IMG/VR virus record: IMGVR_UViG_3300009130_000066 | Location: 1 to 39,464 of that record | Direction: 5' to 3' (one strand) | Length of the DNA: 39,464 nt | Source of the DNA: a virus | Shown here: positions 1 through 4,597 of the stretch, piece by piece | How the letters are laid out: the number at the start of each line of letters is the position of its first letter | How positions within the stretch are numbered: the stretch's first letter is position 1 | The notes under the pieces: generated by a model | What the model was told of the DNA's origin: nothing | Databases searched by the model: none | Seen by the model: the letters and a program-made list of their open reading frames with translations, nothing else | Position numbers and translations under genes: made by a program

Positions 1-22
1 ATCAACAATCTAAAACAAGGAG
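1..22 (+). promoter_or_regulatory. Early-gene translation leader with Shine-Dalgarno
   Basis: An ATCAACAATC stretch is followed by AAGGAG at 17-22, nine bases before the ATG at 32. The same CAA-rich leader recurs before several other early genes (609, 1271, 1508, 1781, 2747, 4574), so it is treated as a repeated translation-initiation element. The core similarity is seen directly; its function is inferred. Confidence 0.5.
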
Positions 23-31
23 TTGACCACT

Positions 32-202
32 ATGCAAATTTGCAAAGCTGTTCAAAAAATACAAAGGGCTTCTTCTCTTTCAAAGTTCAAAGATGAACAA
101 GAAAAGAAGGAACACTTTGAAGCCTACTCCAAAGCAAAGACGAAGGAAAAGAAATTAAAACTTTTCCATGAAGCTATTGCAGAGGGGTGGATTAGTGCCT
201 AG
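32..202 (+). CDS. Small early hypothetical protein (56 aa)
   Basis: The frame starts MQICKAVQKIQRASSLSKF and ends at TAG 200-202. A good Shine-Dalgarno (AAGGAG, 17-22) sits nine bases before the ATG, and the recurring ATCAACAATC leader precedes it. The protein is small, lysine and glutamate rich, and probably helical; no domain is recognised. It overlaps the next frame. As the first gene at the left side of the early region it is a candidate host-takeover or regulatory protein, but that rests on position only. Confidence 0.6.
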   Translation: MQICKAVQKIQRASSLSKFKDEQEKKEHFEAYSKAKTKEKKLKLFHEAIAEGWISA

Positions 203-353
203 ACAATTAAGTTTGTTTAGTCCTGAAGAGTTGGCGGAATGCTACCTGCATTCAGTTGTAGTTAGGAAAGTTCGTCAATCTCTACACAAAGAGAAACAGA
301 AAAAACAGAAACTTAACAATATAATTAAGTTTCCAAAAAGATTTGTTTCTTAA
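195..353 (+). CDS. Small hypothetical protein (52 aa from GTG 195)
   Basis: This frame is open from ATG 168, but that start has no ribosome site and overlaps the previous gene by 35 bases. GTG 195 lies a few bases after a purine-rich AGAGGGG (181-187) and overlaps the previous gene by only eight bases, so it is preferred. The product begins PRQLSLFSPEELAECYLHS after the initiator and has a basic, lysine-rich C-terminal half. No family is recognised. Its stop TAA overlaps the next ATG (TAATG), which suggests translational coupling. Confidence 0.5.
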   Translation: MPRQLSLFSPEELAECYLHSVVVRKVRQSLHKEKQKKQKLNNIIKFPKRFVS

Positions 354-571
354 TGTGTTTAATTGGCTTGGGTTGTCAGACTTTGGAAAGCCTATTTGAA
401 GATATTAAAATCAATCAAATAGGATTTACTAAAAATGGCAGACAGACACTCAACGACCAAGAACACATGTTTGTTGAAAATCTAATTGATGATGAAAAAG
501 CAATTTATAACGAATTGCCACTGGATAAAAAACTAGAGCTTCATCAAAAGAAATACTTTAGCAAATATTAA
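353..571 (+). CDS. Small hypothetical protein (72 aa)
   Basis: The ATG at 353 overlaps the preceding stop codon as TAATG, so it is likely made by coupled translation. The sequence starts MCLIGLGCQTLESLFEDIK and has an acidic middle (ENLIDDEKAIYNELP) and a lysine-rich end. The short hydrophobic N-terminus with two cysteines is not a convincing lipoprotein signal. No domain is recognised. A GC-rich hairpin follows 13 bases after the stop. Confidence 0.5.
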   Translation: MCLIGLGCQTLESLFEDIKINQIGFTKNGRQTLNDQEHMFVENLIDDEKAIYNELPLDKKLELHQKKYFSKY

Positions 572-584
572 AATTTAAAACATT

Positions 585-607
585 GGGCGGAGCAATCCGC
601 CCTTGTT
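585..607 (+). terminator. Rho-independent-like terminator
   Basis: A perfect 7-bp stem GGGCGGA / TCCGCCC (585-591 and 596-602) closes a GCAA tetraloop and is followed by TTGTT. It stands out sharply in this AT-rich sequence and sits between two genes. The U tract is imperfect, so it may be a processing or attenuation hairpin instead. Confidence 0.6.
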
Positions 608-608
608 C

Positions 609-632
609 AATCAACAATTAACAACAATGGAG
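609..632 (+). promoter_or_regulatory. Early-gene translation leader, second copy
   Basis: AATCAACAATTAACAACAA followed by TGGAG, nine to ten bases before the ATG at 641. It matches the leader at 1-22 and those further downstream. Confidence 0.45.
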
Positions 633-640
633 AAACCACA

Positions 641-994
641 ATGAGAGTGAACAACATGACGAGCAGTAGAGGAAACAAAATAGCAAATCAATTTGAAATA
701 TATGACCATGAAAACAACATATCATATTTTCAAAGCTATAAGTCAATAATAGTAAAAAATGACGCTGAAGGTCAAATTTGGTTAGATAAAAACAAGTGGG
801 ACTATTCAGTAACAACAGGCAAATACAGAAATTTGTATTTGGGAGAGAATAAAGCCGAAACGCTTAAAAAGATAAAAAGCGGAGAATACAAACTTACAGA
901 TTTAAATACTAGAAAATCTGAATTTAAGGCGGTGGCGTGTGATGAAGCAAAACAGGAGCAAATTTGCAAAGATGTGTTCCAAATATTGGAGTAA
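641..994 (+). CDS. Conserved phage protein of the RGNKIANQF / WDYSVTTGKYR type (117 aa)
   Basis: The start at 641 has a GGAG nine bases upstream and the recurring leader; an in-frame ATG at 656 is a weaker alternative. The central stretch has a conserved look: RGNKIANQFEI near residues 10-20, an FQSYKSII segment, then WDYSVTTGKYRNLYL and a GEYKLTDLN segment. I recall proteins with this pattern in many marine phages, where they are annotated as uncharacterised domains. No catalytic residues are evident. A hairpin beginning at 1019 follows the gene. Confidence 0.65.
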   Translation: MRVNNMTSSRGNKIANQFEIYDHENNISYFQSYKSIIVKNDAEGQIWLDKNKWDYSVTTGKYRNLYLGENKAETLKKIKSGEYKLTDLNTRKSEFKAVACDEAKQEQICKDVFQILE

Positions 995-1018
995 TAACAA
1001 AAGAAAGTATAAAATTTG

Positions 1019-1041
1019 AAGCGGTGGCAGGTCTACCGCTT
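1019..1041 (+). terminator. Terminator-like hairpin
   Basis: AAGCGGT (1019-1025) pairs perfectly with ACCGCTT (1035-1041) around a 9-base loop, 25 bases after the preceding stop. The tail is TGAGATTTATATT, only weakly T-rich, so it may be the first hairpin of the structured stretch that follows rather than a terminator. Confidence 0.4.
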
Positions 1042-1044
1042 TGA

Positions 1045-1270
1045 GATTTATATTCATTTATAAATCATGGGTTGTTTAACGAGTAGCCCAAAGGGACTGA
1101 TATATAACCTTAAAATACTAGGAACAAAGAGATACGAGTATGGCTCTTCTGTCTGGAGACTTAATAATAATACAACTCTATATATCGCTTAAATGTTGTC
1201 TAGTTTATATGTCAGAGGATATAAGTTTAAAGACTAAATTGTGCTGATAATGGACTAGACGACATTTTTA
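1045..1270 (+). ncRNA. Gene-free, highly structured stretch; candidate noncoding RNA or long leader
   Basis: No frame of useful size with a ribosome site lies here. A perfect 8-bp hairpin GATTTATA / TATAAATC (1045-1052, 1059-1066) opens it. At the far end a 14-bp stem (1191-1204 with 1254-1267, one G·T pair) encloses two further hairpins, TTATAT/ATATAA (1205-1210, 1219-1224) and AGTTTA/TAAATT (1224-1229, 1235-1240), giving a three-way-junction shape. The 3' arm ends in a run of five T (1265-1269), as in an intrinsic terminator. A TATAAAA (1008-1014) upstream could be a -10 element without a clear -35. No known RNA family is recognised, and the strand is assumed from the T run. Confidence 0.4.
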
Positions 1271-1291
1271 AATCAACAATCAACAATGGAG
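1271..1291 (+). promoter_or_regulatory. Early-gene translation leader, third copy
   Basis: AATCAACAATCAACAA followed by TGGAG, six bases before the ATG at 1298. It is nearly identical to the copies at 1508 and 1781. Confidence 0.5.
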
Positions 1292-1297
1292 TGAGCT

Positions 1298-1507
1298 ATG
1301 ACAAAAGATGACGCAATGTTCTTCAAAGGTGTAATTGAAGGACTTAAAGCGAAACTTAAAAAAATAGAAAGGCACTGCAAAGCTGAAGTAAAAATAAATG
1401 AAGATGAAGAAACGCATTTTTCAAAAATGACTGATGGAACAGATGGAATATGCGAGGGACGTTTAGAGTTTGCAGAGGGCGTTCTTAATATAATAAATAA
1501 AAAGTAA
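1298..1507 (+). CDS. Small hypothetical protein (69 aa)
   Basis: It starts at ATG 1298 behind the recurring leader and a GGAG. The protein (MTKDDAMFFKGVIEGLKAK...) is strongly charged, with a predicted helical first half and an acidic middle; no domain is recognised. The leader of the next gene begins at its stop codon, so the genes are tightly packed. Confidence 0.6.
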   Translation: MTKDDAMFFKGVIEGLKAKLKKIERHCKAEVKINEDEETHFSKMTDGTDGICEGRLEFAEGVLNIINKK

Positions 1508-1528
1508 ATCAACAATCAACAAAAGGAG
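1508..1528 (+). promoter_or_regulatory. Early-gene translation leader, fourth copy
   Basis: ATCAACAATCAACA followed by AAAGGAG, four bases before the ATG at 1533. It is identical over 21 bases to the copy at 1781-1801, although the genes they serve are unrelated. Confidence 0.6.
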
Positions 1529-1532
1529 AACC

Positions 1533-1781
1533 ATGCTAAAAGCGATTAAATTGTTAGGGTTTAAAAGATGGTGCGAGTGGAGATTGGCTCCACTGACTTA
1601 TAAATTCAAGCAACGAAGATATTGGAAAGCAGTTGAAGTTTTAGATGAAGTGCTAGAACGAAAGCTTGACCAAGTAAATGGAGAACCAGAACAAGAAATG
1701 TGGAAAGAACACGCAGAAGGATTAAGACAAGCTATTGAATGTGTTGAAGAGGATATACCTTATCTTAACCCAAATTATTAA
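1533..1781 (+). CDS. Small hypothetical protein (82 aa)
   Basis: It starts at ATG 1533 after a strong AAAGGAG. The N-terminal 35 residues are basic and aromatic (FKRWCEWRLAPLTYKFKQRRYW) and could contact nucleic acid or membrane; the rest is acidic and helical (VLDEVLERKLDQ, MWKEHAEGLRQAIECVEED). No family is recognised. The stop lies directly at the start of the next leader copy. Confidence 0.6.
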   Translation: MLKAIKLLGFKRWCEWRLAPLTYKFKQRRYWKAVEVLDEVLERKLDQVNGEPEQEMWKEHAEGLRQAIECVEEDIPYLNPNY

Positions 1782-1801
1782 TCAACAATCAACAAAAGGA
1801 G
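1781..1801 (+). promoter_or_regulatory. Early-gene translation leader, fifth copy
   Basis: An exact 21-base repeat of 1508-1528, ending in AAAGGAG six bases before the ATG at 1808. Confidence 0.6.
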
Positions 1802-1807
1802 AAAACC

Positions 1808-2038
1808 ATGTACACAAGTATAGAAAATGTAAAACTAACTGAAATAGATGTAGAGAAAGGCAAATACAAAGGAAATAAATTTGTCCCTTTTAAAAAACCT
1901 ATTGAGAAAGTAAAAAAAGTAGTTTTTGAAGATGAATACTCAAACTATTTAGAGGTTGCTTCAGAAATCAAACATGCTTCAGAGAGAAGCCCTGACAAAA
2001 TAATTAGGGTTAGCTTTGATGTAACTGCGGAGTGGTAA
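1808..2038 (+). CDS. Small hypothetical protein (76 aa)
   Basis: It starts at ATG 1808 behind an exact leader copy and AAAGGAG. The product is lysine-rich in its first half (GKYKGNKFVPFKKPIEKVKK) with an alternating hydrophobic C-terminus (KIIRVSFDVTAEW) that looks like a beta strand. No domain is recognised. Its stop begins a TAATTATG junction with the next gene. Confidence 0.6.
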   Translation: MYTSIENVKLTEIDVEKGKYKGNKFVPFKKPIEKVKKVVFEDEYSNYLEVASEIKHASERSPDKIIRVSFDVTAEW

Positions 2039-2040
2039 TT

Positions 2041-2271
2041 ATGATGAAAAGAAAAAAGTATGAAAGAAAACATTGGGATAATACAACAAGAGAAGAAATA
2101 GAAAACGAACATTATCCTATATATTGGAAAATAAATAATGATGAAATTTCTATTACAAATAGAAGAGGTAAAAAACTCTCTAAACATCATTTAGTTTATA
2201 CTACTGAAATAACATTCATTAAAGAAAGAATAGGTGAGTGTACTTTTAGTGGGGAAATATGTTGCGTATAA
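2041..2271 (+). CDS. Small hypothetical protein (76 aa)
   Basis: The preferred start is ATG 2041, two bases after the upstream stop (TAATTATG); a GTG or TTG further upstream lies inside the preceding gene. There is no Shine-Dalgarno, so reinitiation is likely. The sequence MMKRKKYERKHWDNTTREE... is basic at the N-terminus and then mixed; a pair of cysteines lies near the end. No family is recognised. Confidence 0.5.
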   Translation: MMKRKKYERKHWDNTTREEIENEHYPIYWKINNDEISITNRRGKKLSKHHLVYTTEITFIKERIGECTFSGEICCV

Positions 2272-2295
2272 TTAATATCAACCAAGAGAGATAAA

Positions 2296-2460
2296 ATGAT
2301 TAAGAAATGGACAATAATTGGAATACAAGGTCATCATTATAAAGCAGAAATAGAAGCTAATACAGAAGAAGAAGCAATTAAATTAGCTGAAAATAACCAT
2401 GAAAATTATGAATGGGAAAATACTGATTATATTGATGATTGGAACTATAAGGCACAATAA
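2296..2460 (+). CDS. Small protein resembling the C-terminal region of DpnD/PcfM-like proteins (54 aa)
   Basis: The frame is ATG 2296 to TAA 2458-2460, with AGAGAG about five bases upstream and a partial copy of the early leader (ATCAACCAAG, 2277-2286). The translation MIKKWTIIGIQGHHYKAEIE, then ANTEEEAIKLAEN, has the beta-strand plus 'A.TEEEAIKLAE' helix layout seen in DpnD/PcfM-like small domains. That family match is from memory and tentative. The C-terminal third is very acidic and aromatic (YEWENTDYIDDW). Confidence 0.5.
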   Translation: MIKKWTIIGIQGHHYKAEIEANTEEEAIKLAENNHENYEWENTDYIDDWNYKAQ

Positions 2461-2462
2461 AA

Positions 2463-2669
2463 ATGGGCTTTAAAGACTATAAAATAAGAGATGGCGTTCA
2501 TATACCCTCAAAGAAATACAAGGAAGGGTGGAACGCCATTTTTGGTAAAAAAGGAAGTGTACTAAACACTGAAGAAAGTTTTAAAAGTAAAGAGTATAAA
2601 GAATTTAAACCTAAAGGAGAGAACAGCAAAAGACCTTTGGTTTTAAATAAAAAGCCGATAGTGGACTAA
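2463..2669 (+). CDS. Small hypothetical protein (68 aa)
   Basis: ATG 2463 lies two bases after the previous stop, with no ribosome site, so coupled translation is likely. The product is basic and glycine/lysine rich (MGFKDYKIRDGVHIPSKKYK...), with no recognised domain. Its stop codon falls inside the terminator hairpin that follows. Confidence 0.5.
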   Translation: MGFKDYKIRDGVHIPSKKYKEGWNAIFGKKGSVLNTEESFKSKEYKEFKPKGENSKRPLVLNKKPIVD

Positions 2670-2679
2670 TCGGCGTTTT
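2654..2679 (+). terminator. Terminator overlapping a stop codon
   Basis: GCCGAT (2654-2659) pairs with ATCGGC (2669-2674) around a 9-base loop and is followed by GTTTT. The stop codon of the preceding gene lies at the base of the 3' arm. The T run is also the first part of a DnaA-like box. Confidence 0.6.
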
Positions 2680-2693
2680 CCACATGTGGATAA
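2676..2693. promoter_or_regulatory. Head-to-head pair of DnaA boxes
   Basis: TTTTCCACA (2676-2684, 8 of 9 to the consensus TTATCCACA) abuts TGTGGATAA (2685-2693), an exact consensus box on the minus strand. A third, weaker match, TTATCCATG (7 of 9), lies at 2727-2735. The surrounding 80 bases are AT-rich and gene-free. Binding by host DnaA is inferred from the consensus; origin, titration and promoter control are all possible roles. Confidence 0.5.
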
Positions 2694-2715
2694 GTTAAGG
2701 ATTTACAAATAAATC

Positions 2716-2721
2716 TATAAT
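2716..2721 (+). promoter_or_regulatory. Candidate host-type -10 element
   Basis: An exact TATAAT lies about 60 bases upstream of the next gene in a gene-free AT-rich stretch. No good -35 is found at 16-18 bases upstream, so the call is weak. Confidence 0.25.
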
Positions 2722-2746
2722 GCTTATTATCCATGTGCGAGTGATT

Positions 2747-2771
2747 ATCAACAATATAACACAGAAAGGAG
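2747..2771 (+). promoter_or_regulatory. Early-gene translation leader, further copy
   Basis: ATCAACAATATAACACAG then AAAGGAG, six bases before the ATG at 2778. It is a diverged copy of the leader found at 1508 and 1781. Confidence 0.5.
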
Positions 2772-2777
2772 TAAGTT

Positions 2778-2903
2778 ATGCTATTAGCAATTAATGTCGC
2801 TAGAGATAGACCATTTTATAGGTCTTGGTGGACTTGGTTTTACAACTGGTCTCATTATAGTGGCATATTTTTTAACCAGAGAATAACAATCAAAAATCTT
2901 TAG
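2778..2903 (+). CDS. Tiny aromatic-rich protein (41 aa)
   Basis: The frame is ATG 2778 to TAG 2901-2903, behind the recurring leader and AAAGGAG. The translation MLLAINVARDRPFYRSWWTW continues with FYNWSHYSGIFFNQR, an unusually Trp/Tyr/Phe-rich stretch that could be membrane-associated. No family is recognised. The strong ribosome site is the main support. Confidence 0.5.
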   Translation: MLLAINVARDRPFYRSWWTWFYNWSHYSGIFFNQRITIKNL

Positions 2904-2915
2904 AAAGGAGAGGAC

Positions 2916-3044
2916 ATGCGTATCAATTTTATTCTTTTTAAAGTCTATATTGAAAAATATAGTAAATGGAGTAATGTTAAATTAAGTGCCGACAATTATG
3001 AAAAAATAGTAGATTTCGGATATTGGAGATTTTACTTTTCATAA
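2916..3044 (+). CDS. Tiny hypothetical protein (42 aa)
   Basis: The frame is ATG 2916 to TAA 3042-3044. AAAGGAGAGG lies just upstream, overlapping the end of the previous gene. The product MRINFILFKVYIEKYSKWSN... is basic and aromatic. No domain is recognised. The strong Shine-Dalgarno and tight spacing argue that it is real. Confidence 0.5.
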   Translation: MRINFILFKVYIEKYSKWSNVKLSADNYEKIVDFGYWRFYFS

Positions 3045-3051
3045 TTAAATA

Positions 3052-3095
3052 CAAGTGTGGTCGTGTACACTTGGAATAATCAAGAGACGACACGA
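3052..3095 (+). promoter_or_regulatory. Overlapping inverted repeats upstream of the winged-helix regulator
   Basis: CAAGTGT (3052-3058) is inverted as ACACTTG (3067-3073). Inside its loop TCGTGT (3061-3066) can pair instead with ACACGA (3090-3095), so two hairpins compete for the same bases. The site lies 18-61 bases before a MarR-like regulator gene and is a plausible autoregulatory operator or RNA switch. Function is inferred from position. Confidence 0.4.
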
Positions 3096-3112
3096 GAAAG
3101 GTAGAAAGGAAA

Positions 3113-3445
3113 ATGAGTAGCGGTTTAAATCTTCTGAAGATTATAGAAGAGATGCGAAAGTTTGATACGCAGATTGAAGCACAGGCAATAGCTGTGTTTT
3201 TATTTGTTGCAGTACATGGGAAGAGAGAAGGAATAGCCATGCAAACTATAAGTGAAGAATTAGACTTGGCTCAATCATCTGTGTCTAGGAATTGCTATAA
3301 GTTAGCTGACATAAATAGACATAAAAAGACTGGGATAGGTCTATTAGAGACTTTTGAAGACCCAATGGAAAGACGTAGAAAGTTAGTACGTCTTACAGCA
3401 AAAGGCAGAAGAGTATATTCCACTCTTTTGGAATGGGTTAAATAA
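3113..3445 (+). CDS. MarR-like winged-helix transcriptional regulator (110 aa)
   Basis: The start at ATG 3113 follows a purine-rich AAAGGAAA. Residues about 41-67 (IAMQTISEELDLAQSSVSRN...) form a helix-turn-helix, with AQSSVSRN as the recognition helix. The segment after it ends in RRKLVRLTAKGRRVYSTLL, the typical wing and dimer helix of MarR-type proteins. It probably binds DNA in the host cytoplasm. It sits directly before the integrase gene (19-base gap), so a role in the lysis/lysogeny choice or in int control is likely but inferred. An inverted repeat lies just upstream. Confidence 0.8.
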   Translation: MSSGLNLLKIIEEMRKFDTQIEAQAIAVFLFVAVHGKREGIAMQTISEELDLAQSSVSRNCYKLADINRHKKTGIGLLETFEDPMERRRKLVRLTAKGRRVYSTLLEWVK

Positions 3446-3464
3446 CAATGAAAGGCGGTAAAGT

Positions 3465-4346
3465 ATGCAGACTAAAAATCCAAAACTGCTTACAGAGATA
3501 CACCGCAAACTTACTCTTAAAGGGTGGGAAAAGTTGCAACGTGAACGAGCCGAGAAAATTATTACAATGTTGGGTCGTGGAATGTTAGTAACAGAAGTTA
3601 CAGATAATCATGTAGAGCATGTTGTTGATACTTTGGAAAACAGAGGTTATCAAGGCTCAACGATTAATCGGTATCTGTCCTCACTCTCAAAGATGTTAAG
3701 ATATGCCAATCAGAGACAATCTATTTATCATCTTGATAGAATGCCTCACATTGATTGGAATAGAGAGGACAATGGTAGAGAACGATACCTTGAACTAGAG
3801 GAAGAGAAAGAAATTATTAAATTGTTAACTGAATGGAACATGGTTGACTATTTAGAGTTTTTTTTATTTCTAATAGATACAGGTATGAGACTAGGCGAAG
3901 CGTTATCTATTAAGAAGTTAATGATACACAATAACAATGGAAATTATGTTGTTAACTTACCTGCTTCAATTACGAAGAATGGTGAGCCAAGAGGTGTACC
4001 ACTAACAGAACGTGCAAAGTCTATTGTTGTCAAACTGTTGGACAAAGCGGAAAGAAACGACCTTGTATTTTCACATTTAAAATATTGGACGTGTGAGAAT
4101 ACTTGGAGACGTTTAAGAAAAGCAATGAACCTTGAAGAAGACAAAGAGTTTGTCATTCATTGTTTAAGACATACTTGTGCTACTAGGTTAGCTCAATCTG
4201 GGAAGGTAGAACTTCACATGATTGGACAAATGCTAGGGCATAAGTCATGGAAGATGATAAAAAGATACGCTCACTTAATACCAAATAATTTAGTGGGTGC
4301 AGTAAATGTTCTTAATGGGATTAATAGAAATATACAATCCAATTAA
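3465..4346 (+). CDS. int: Tyrosine recombinase / phage integrase (293 aa)
   Basis: It catalyses site-specific integration of the phage genome. The N-terminal core-binding (SAM-like) domain spans about residues 5-90 and the catalytic domain about 105-285. Catalytic residues visible are R142 (DTGMRLGEAL), K171 (SITKNGEPRG), H232 and R235 (HCLRHTCATRL), H259 (MLGHKSW) and the nucleophile Y268 (KRYAHL), so the enzyme looks intact. The start at ATG 3465 has AAAGGCGG upstream. The gene lies directly beside an attP-like region (half a tRNA-Cys, 4433-4473), as expected for an integrase that uses a tRNA gene. Confidence 0.95.
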   Translation: MQTKNPKLLTEIHRKLTLKGWEKLQRERAEKIITMLGRGMLVTEVTDNHVEHVVDTLENRGYQGSTINRYLSSLSKMLRYANQRQSIYHLDRMPHIDWNREDNGRERYLELEEEKEIIKLLTEWNMVDYLEFFLFLIDTGMRLGEALSIKKLMIHNNNGNYVVNLPASITKNGEPRGVPLTERAKSIVVKLLDKAERNDLVFSHLKYWTCENTWRRLRKAMNLEEDKEFVIHCLRHTCATRLAQSGKVELHMIGQMLGHKSWKMIKRYAHLIPNNLVGAVNVLNGINRNIQSN

Positions 4347-4353
4347 GGATTAA

Positions 4354-4374
4354 ATGTAGTATGAGGATAGTTGA
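4354..4374 (+). repeat. Left arm-like inverted repeat of the attP region
   Basis: ATGTAGTA, five bases, then ATAGTTGA. The same pattern with a four-base centre occurs inverted at 4500-4519, on the other side of the tRNA-like core. Paired arms around a core are typical of integrase arm-binding sites. Confidence 0.5.
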
Positions 4375-4432
4375 TTATTTATGTTTATAAATACAAGTAA
4401 AAGGGACTGTTCCACTGGTACATGGGTACAAT

Positions 4433-4473
4433 AGGATTTGCAATCCTCTGCGTAACCATTCCGCCACGTTGCC
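4433..4473 (-). other. attP: attP core: 5' half of tRNA-Cys(GCA)
   Basis: Read on the minus strand from 4473, the sequence folds like tRNA positions 1 to about 41: acceptor 5' strand GGCAACG, a D-arm with stem GCG/CGC and loop GAATGGTTA, then an anticodon arm whose loop TTGCAAA holds anticodon GCA (4441-4439). The match fails at the last anticodon-stem pair and no T-arm follows, so this is a half tRNA. It sits beside the integrase gene and is therefore best read as the attP identity block for a host tRNA-Cys gene. The exact limits need the host sequence. Confidence 0.8.
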
Positions 4474-4484
4474 ATCTCGTTTAT

Positions 4485-4513
4485 TTTATAAGTAAACACT
4501 CAACTATTCTCTA
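4485..4513 (-). promoter_or_regulatory. Candidate promoter facing the half tRNA
   Basis: On the minus strand TAGAGA (4513-4508) and TATAAA (4490-4485) are separated by 17 bases, and the -10 ends 11 bases before tRNA position 1. This would restart the tRNA after integration, when the host's own upstream sequence is displaced. The -35 is only 4 of 6, so support is moderate. Confidence 0.4.
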
Positions 4514-4519
4514 CTACAT
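4500..4519 (-). repeat. Right arm-like inverted repeat of the attP region
   Basis: Read on the minus strand: ATGTAGTA, four bases, then ATAGTTGA, matching 4354-4374. It overlaps the -35 of the candidate tRNA promoter, so integrase binding could compete with transcription. Confidence 0.5.
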
Positions 4520-4533
4520 CTTTAAAAAATAAT

Positions 4534-4569
4534 CAAAGGACTAAACTTAATTTGTAAGCCATTCCTTTG
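4534..4569 (+). promoter_or_regulatory. Inverted repeat upstream of the RNA polymerase gene
   Basis: CAAAGGA (4534-4540) is repeated inverted as TCCTTTG (4563-4569), 28 bases before the polymerase ATG. It could be an operator or an RNA hairpin; nothing further supports either. Confidence 0.25.
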
Positions 4570-4573
4570 GTGC

Positions 4574-4592
4574 ATCAATCAATAATCAGGAG
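4574..4592 (+). promoter_or_regulatory. Translation leader of the RNA polymerase gene
   Basis: ATCAATCAATAATC followed by AGGAG, five bases before ATG 4598. It is a variant of the early-gene leader and links the polymerase to the early set. Confidence 0.45.
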
Positions 4593-4597
4593 AAAAA

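Noticed and set aside
1042-1270. A self-cleaving hammerhead-type ribozyme in the structured stretch
   Set aside because: CTGATA-like pieces occur but the required CTGANGA and GAAA core does not, and helices do not fit the known layout.
4402-4473. A complete tRNA gene on the minus strand
   Set aside because: Only the acceptor 5' strand, D-arm and anticodon arm are present. No T-arm with a TTCGA-type loop and no complementary acceptor 3' strand follow, so it is a half tRNA.
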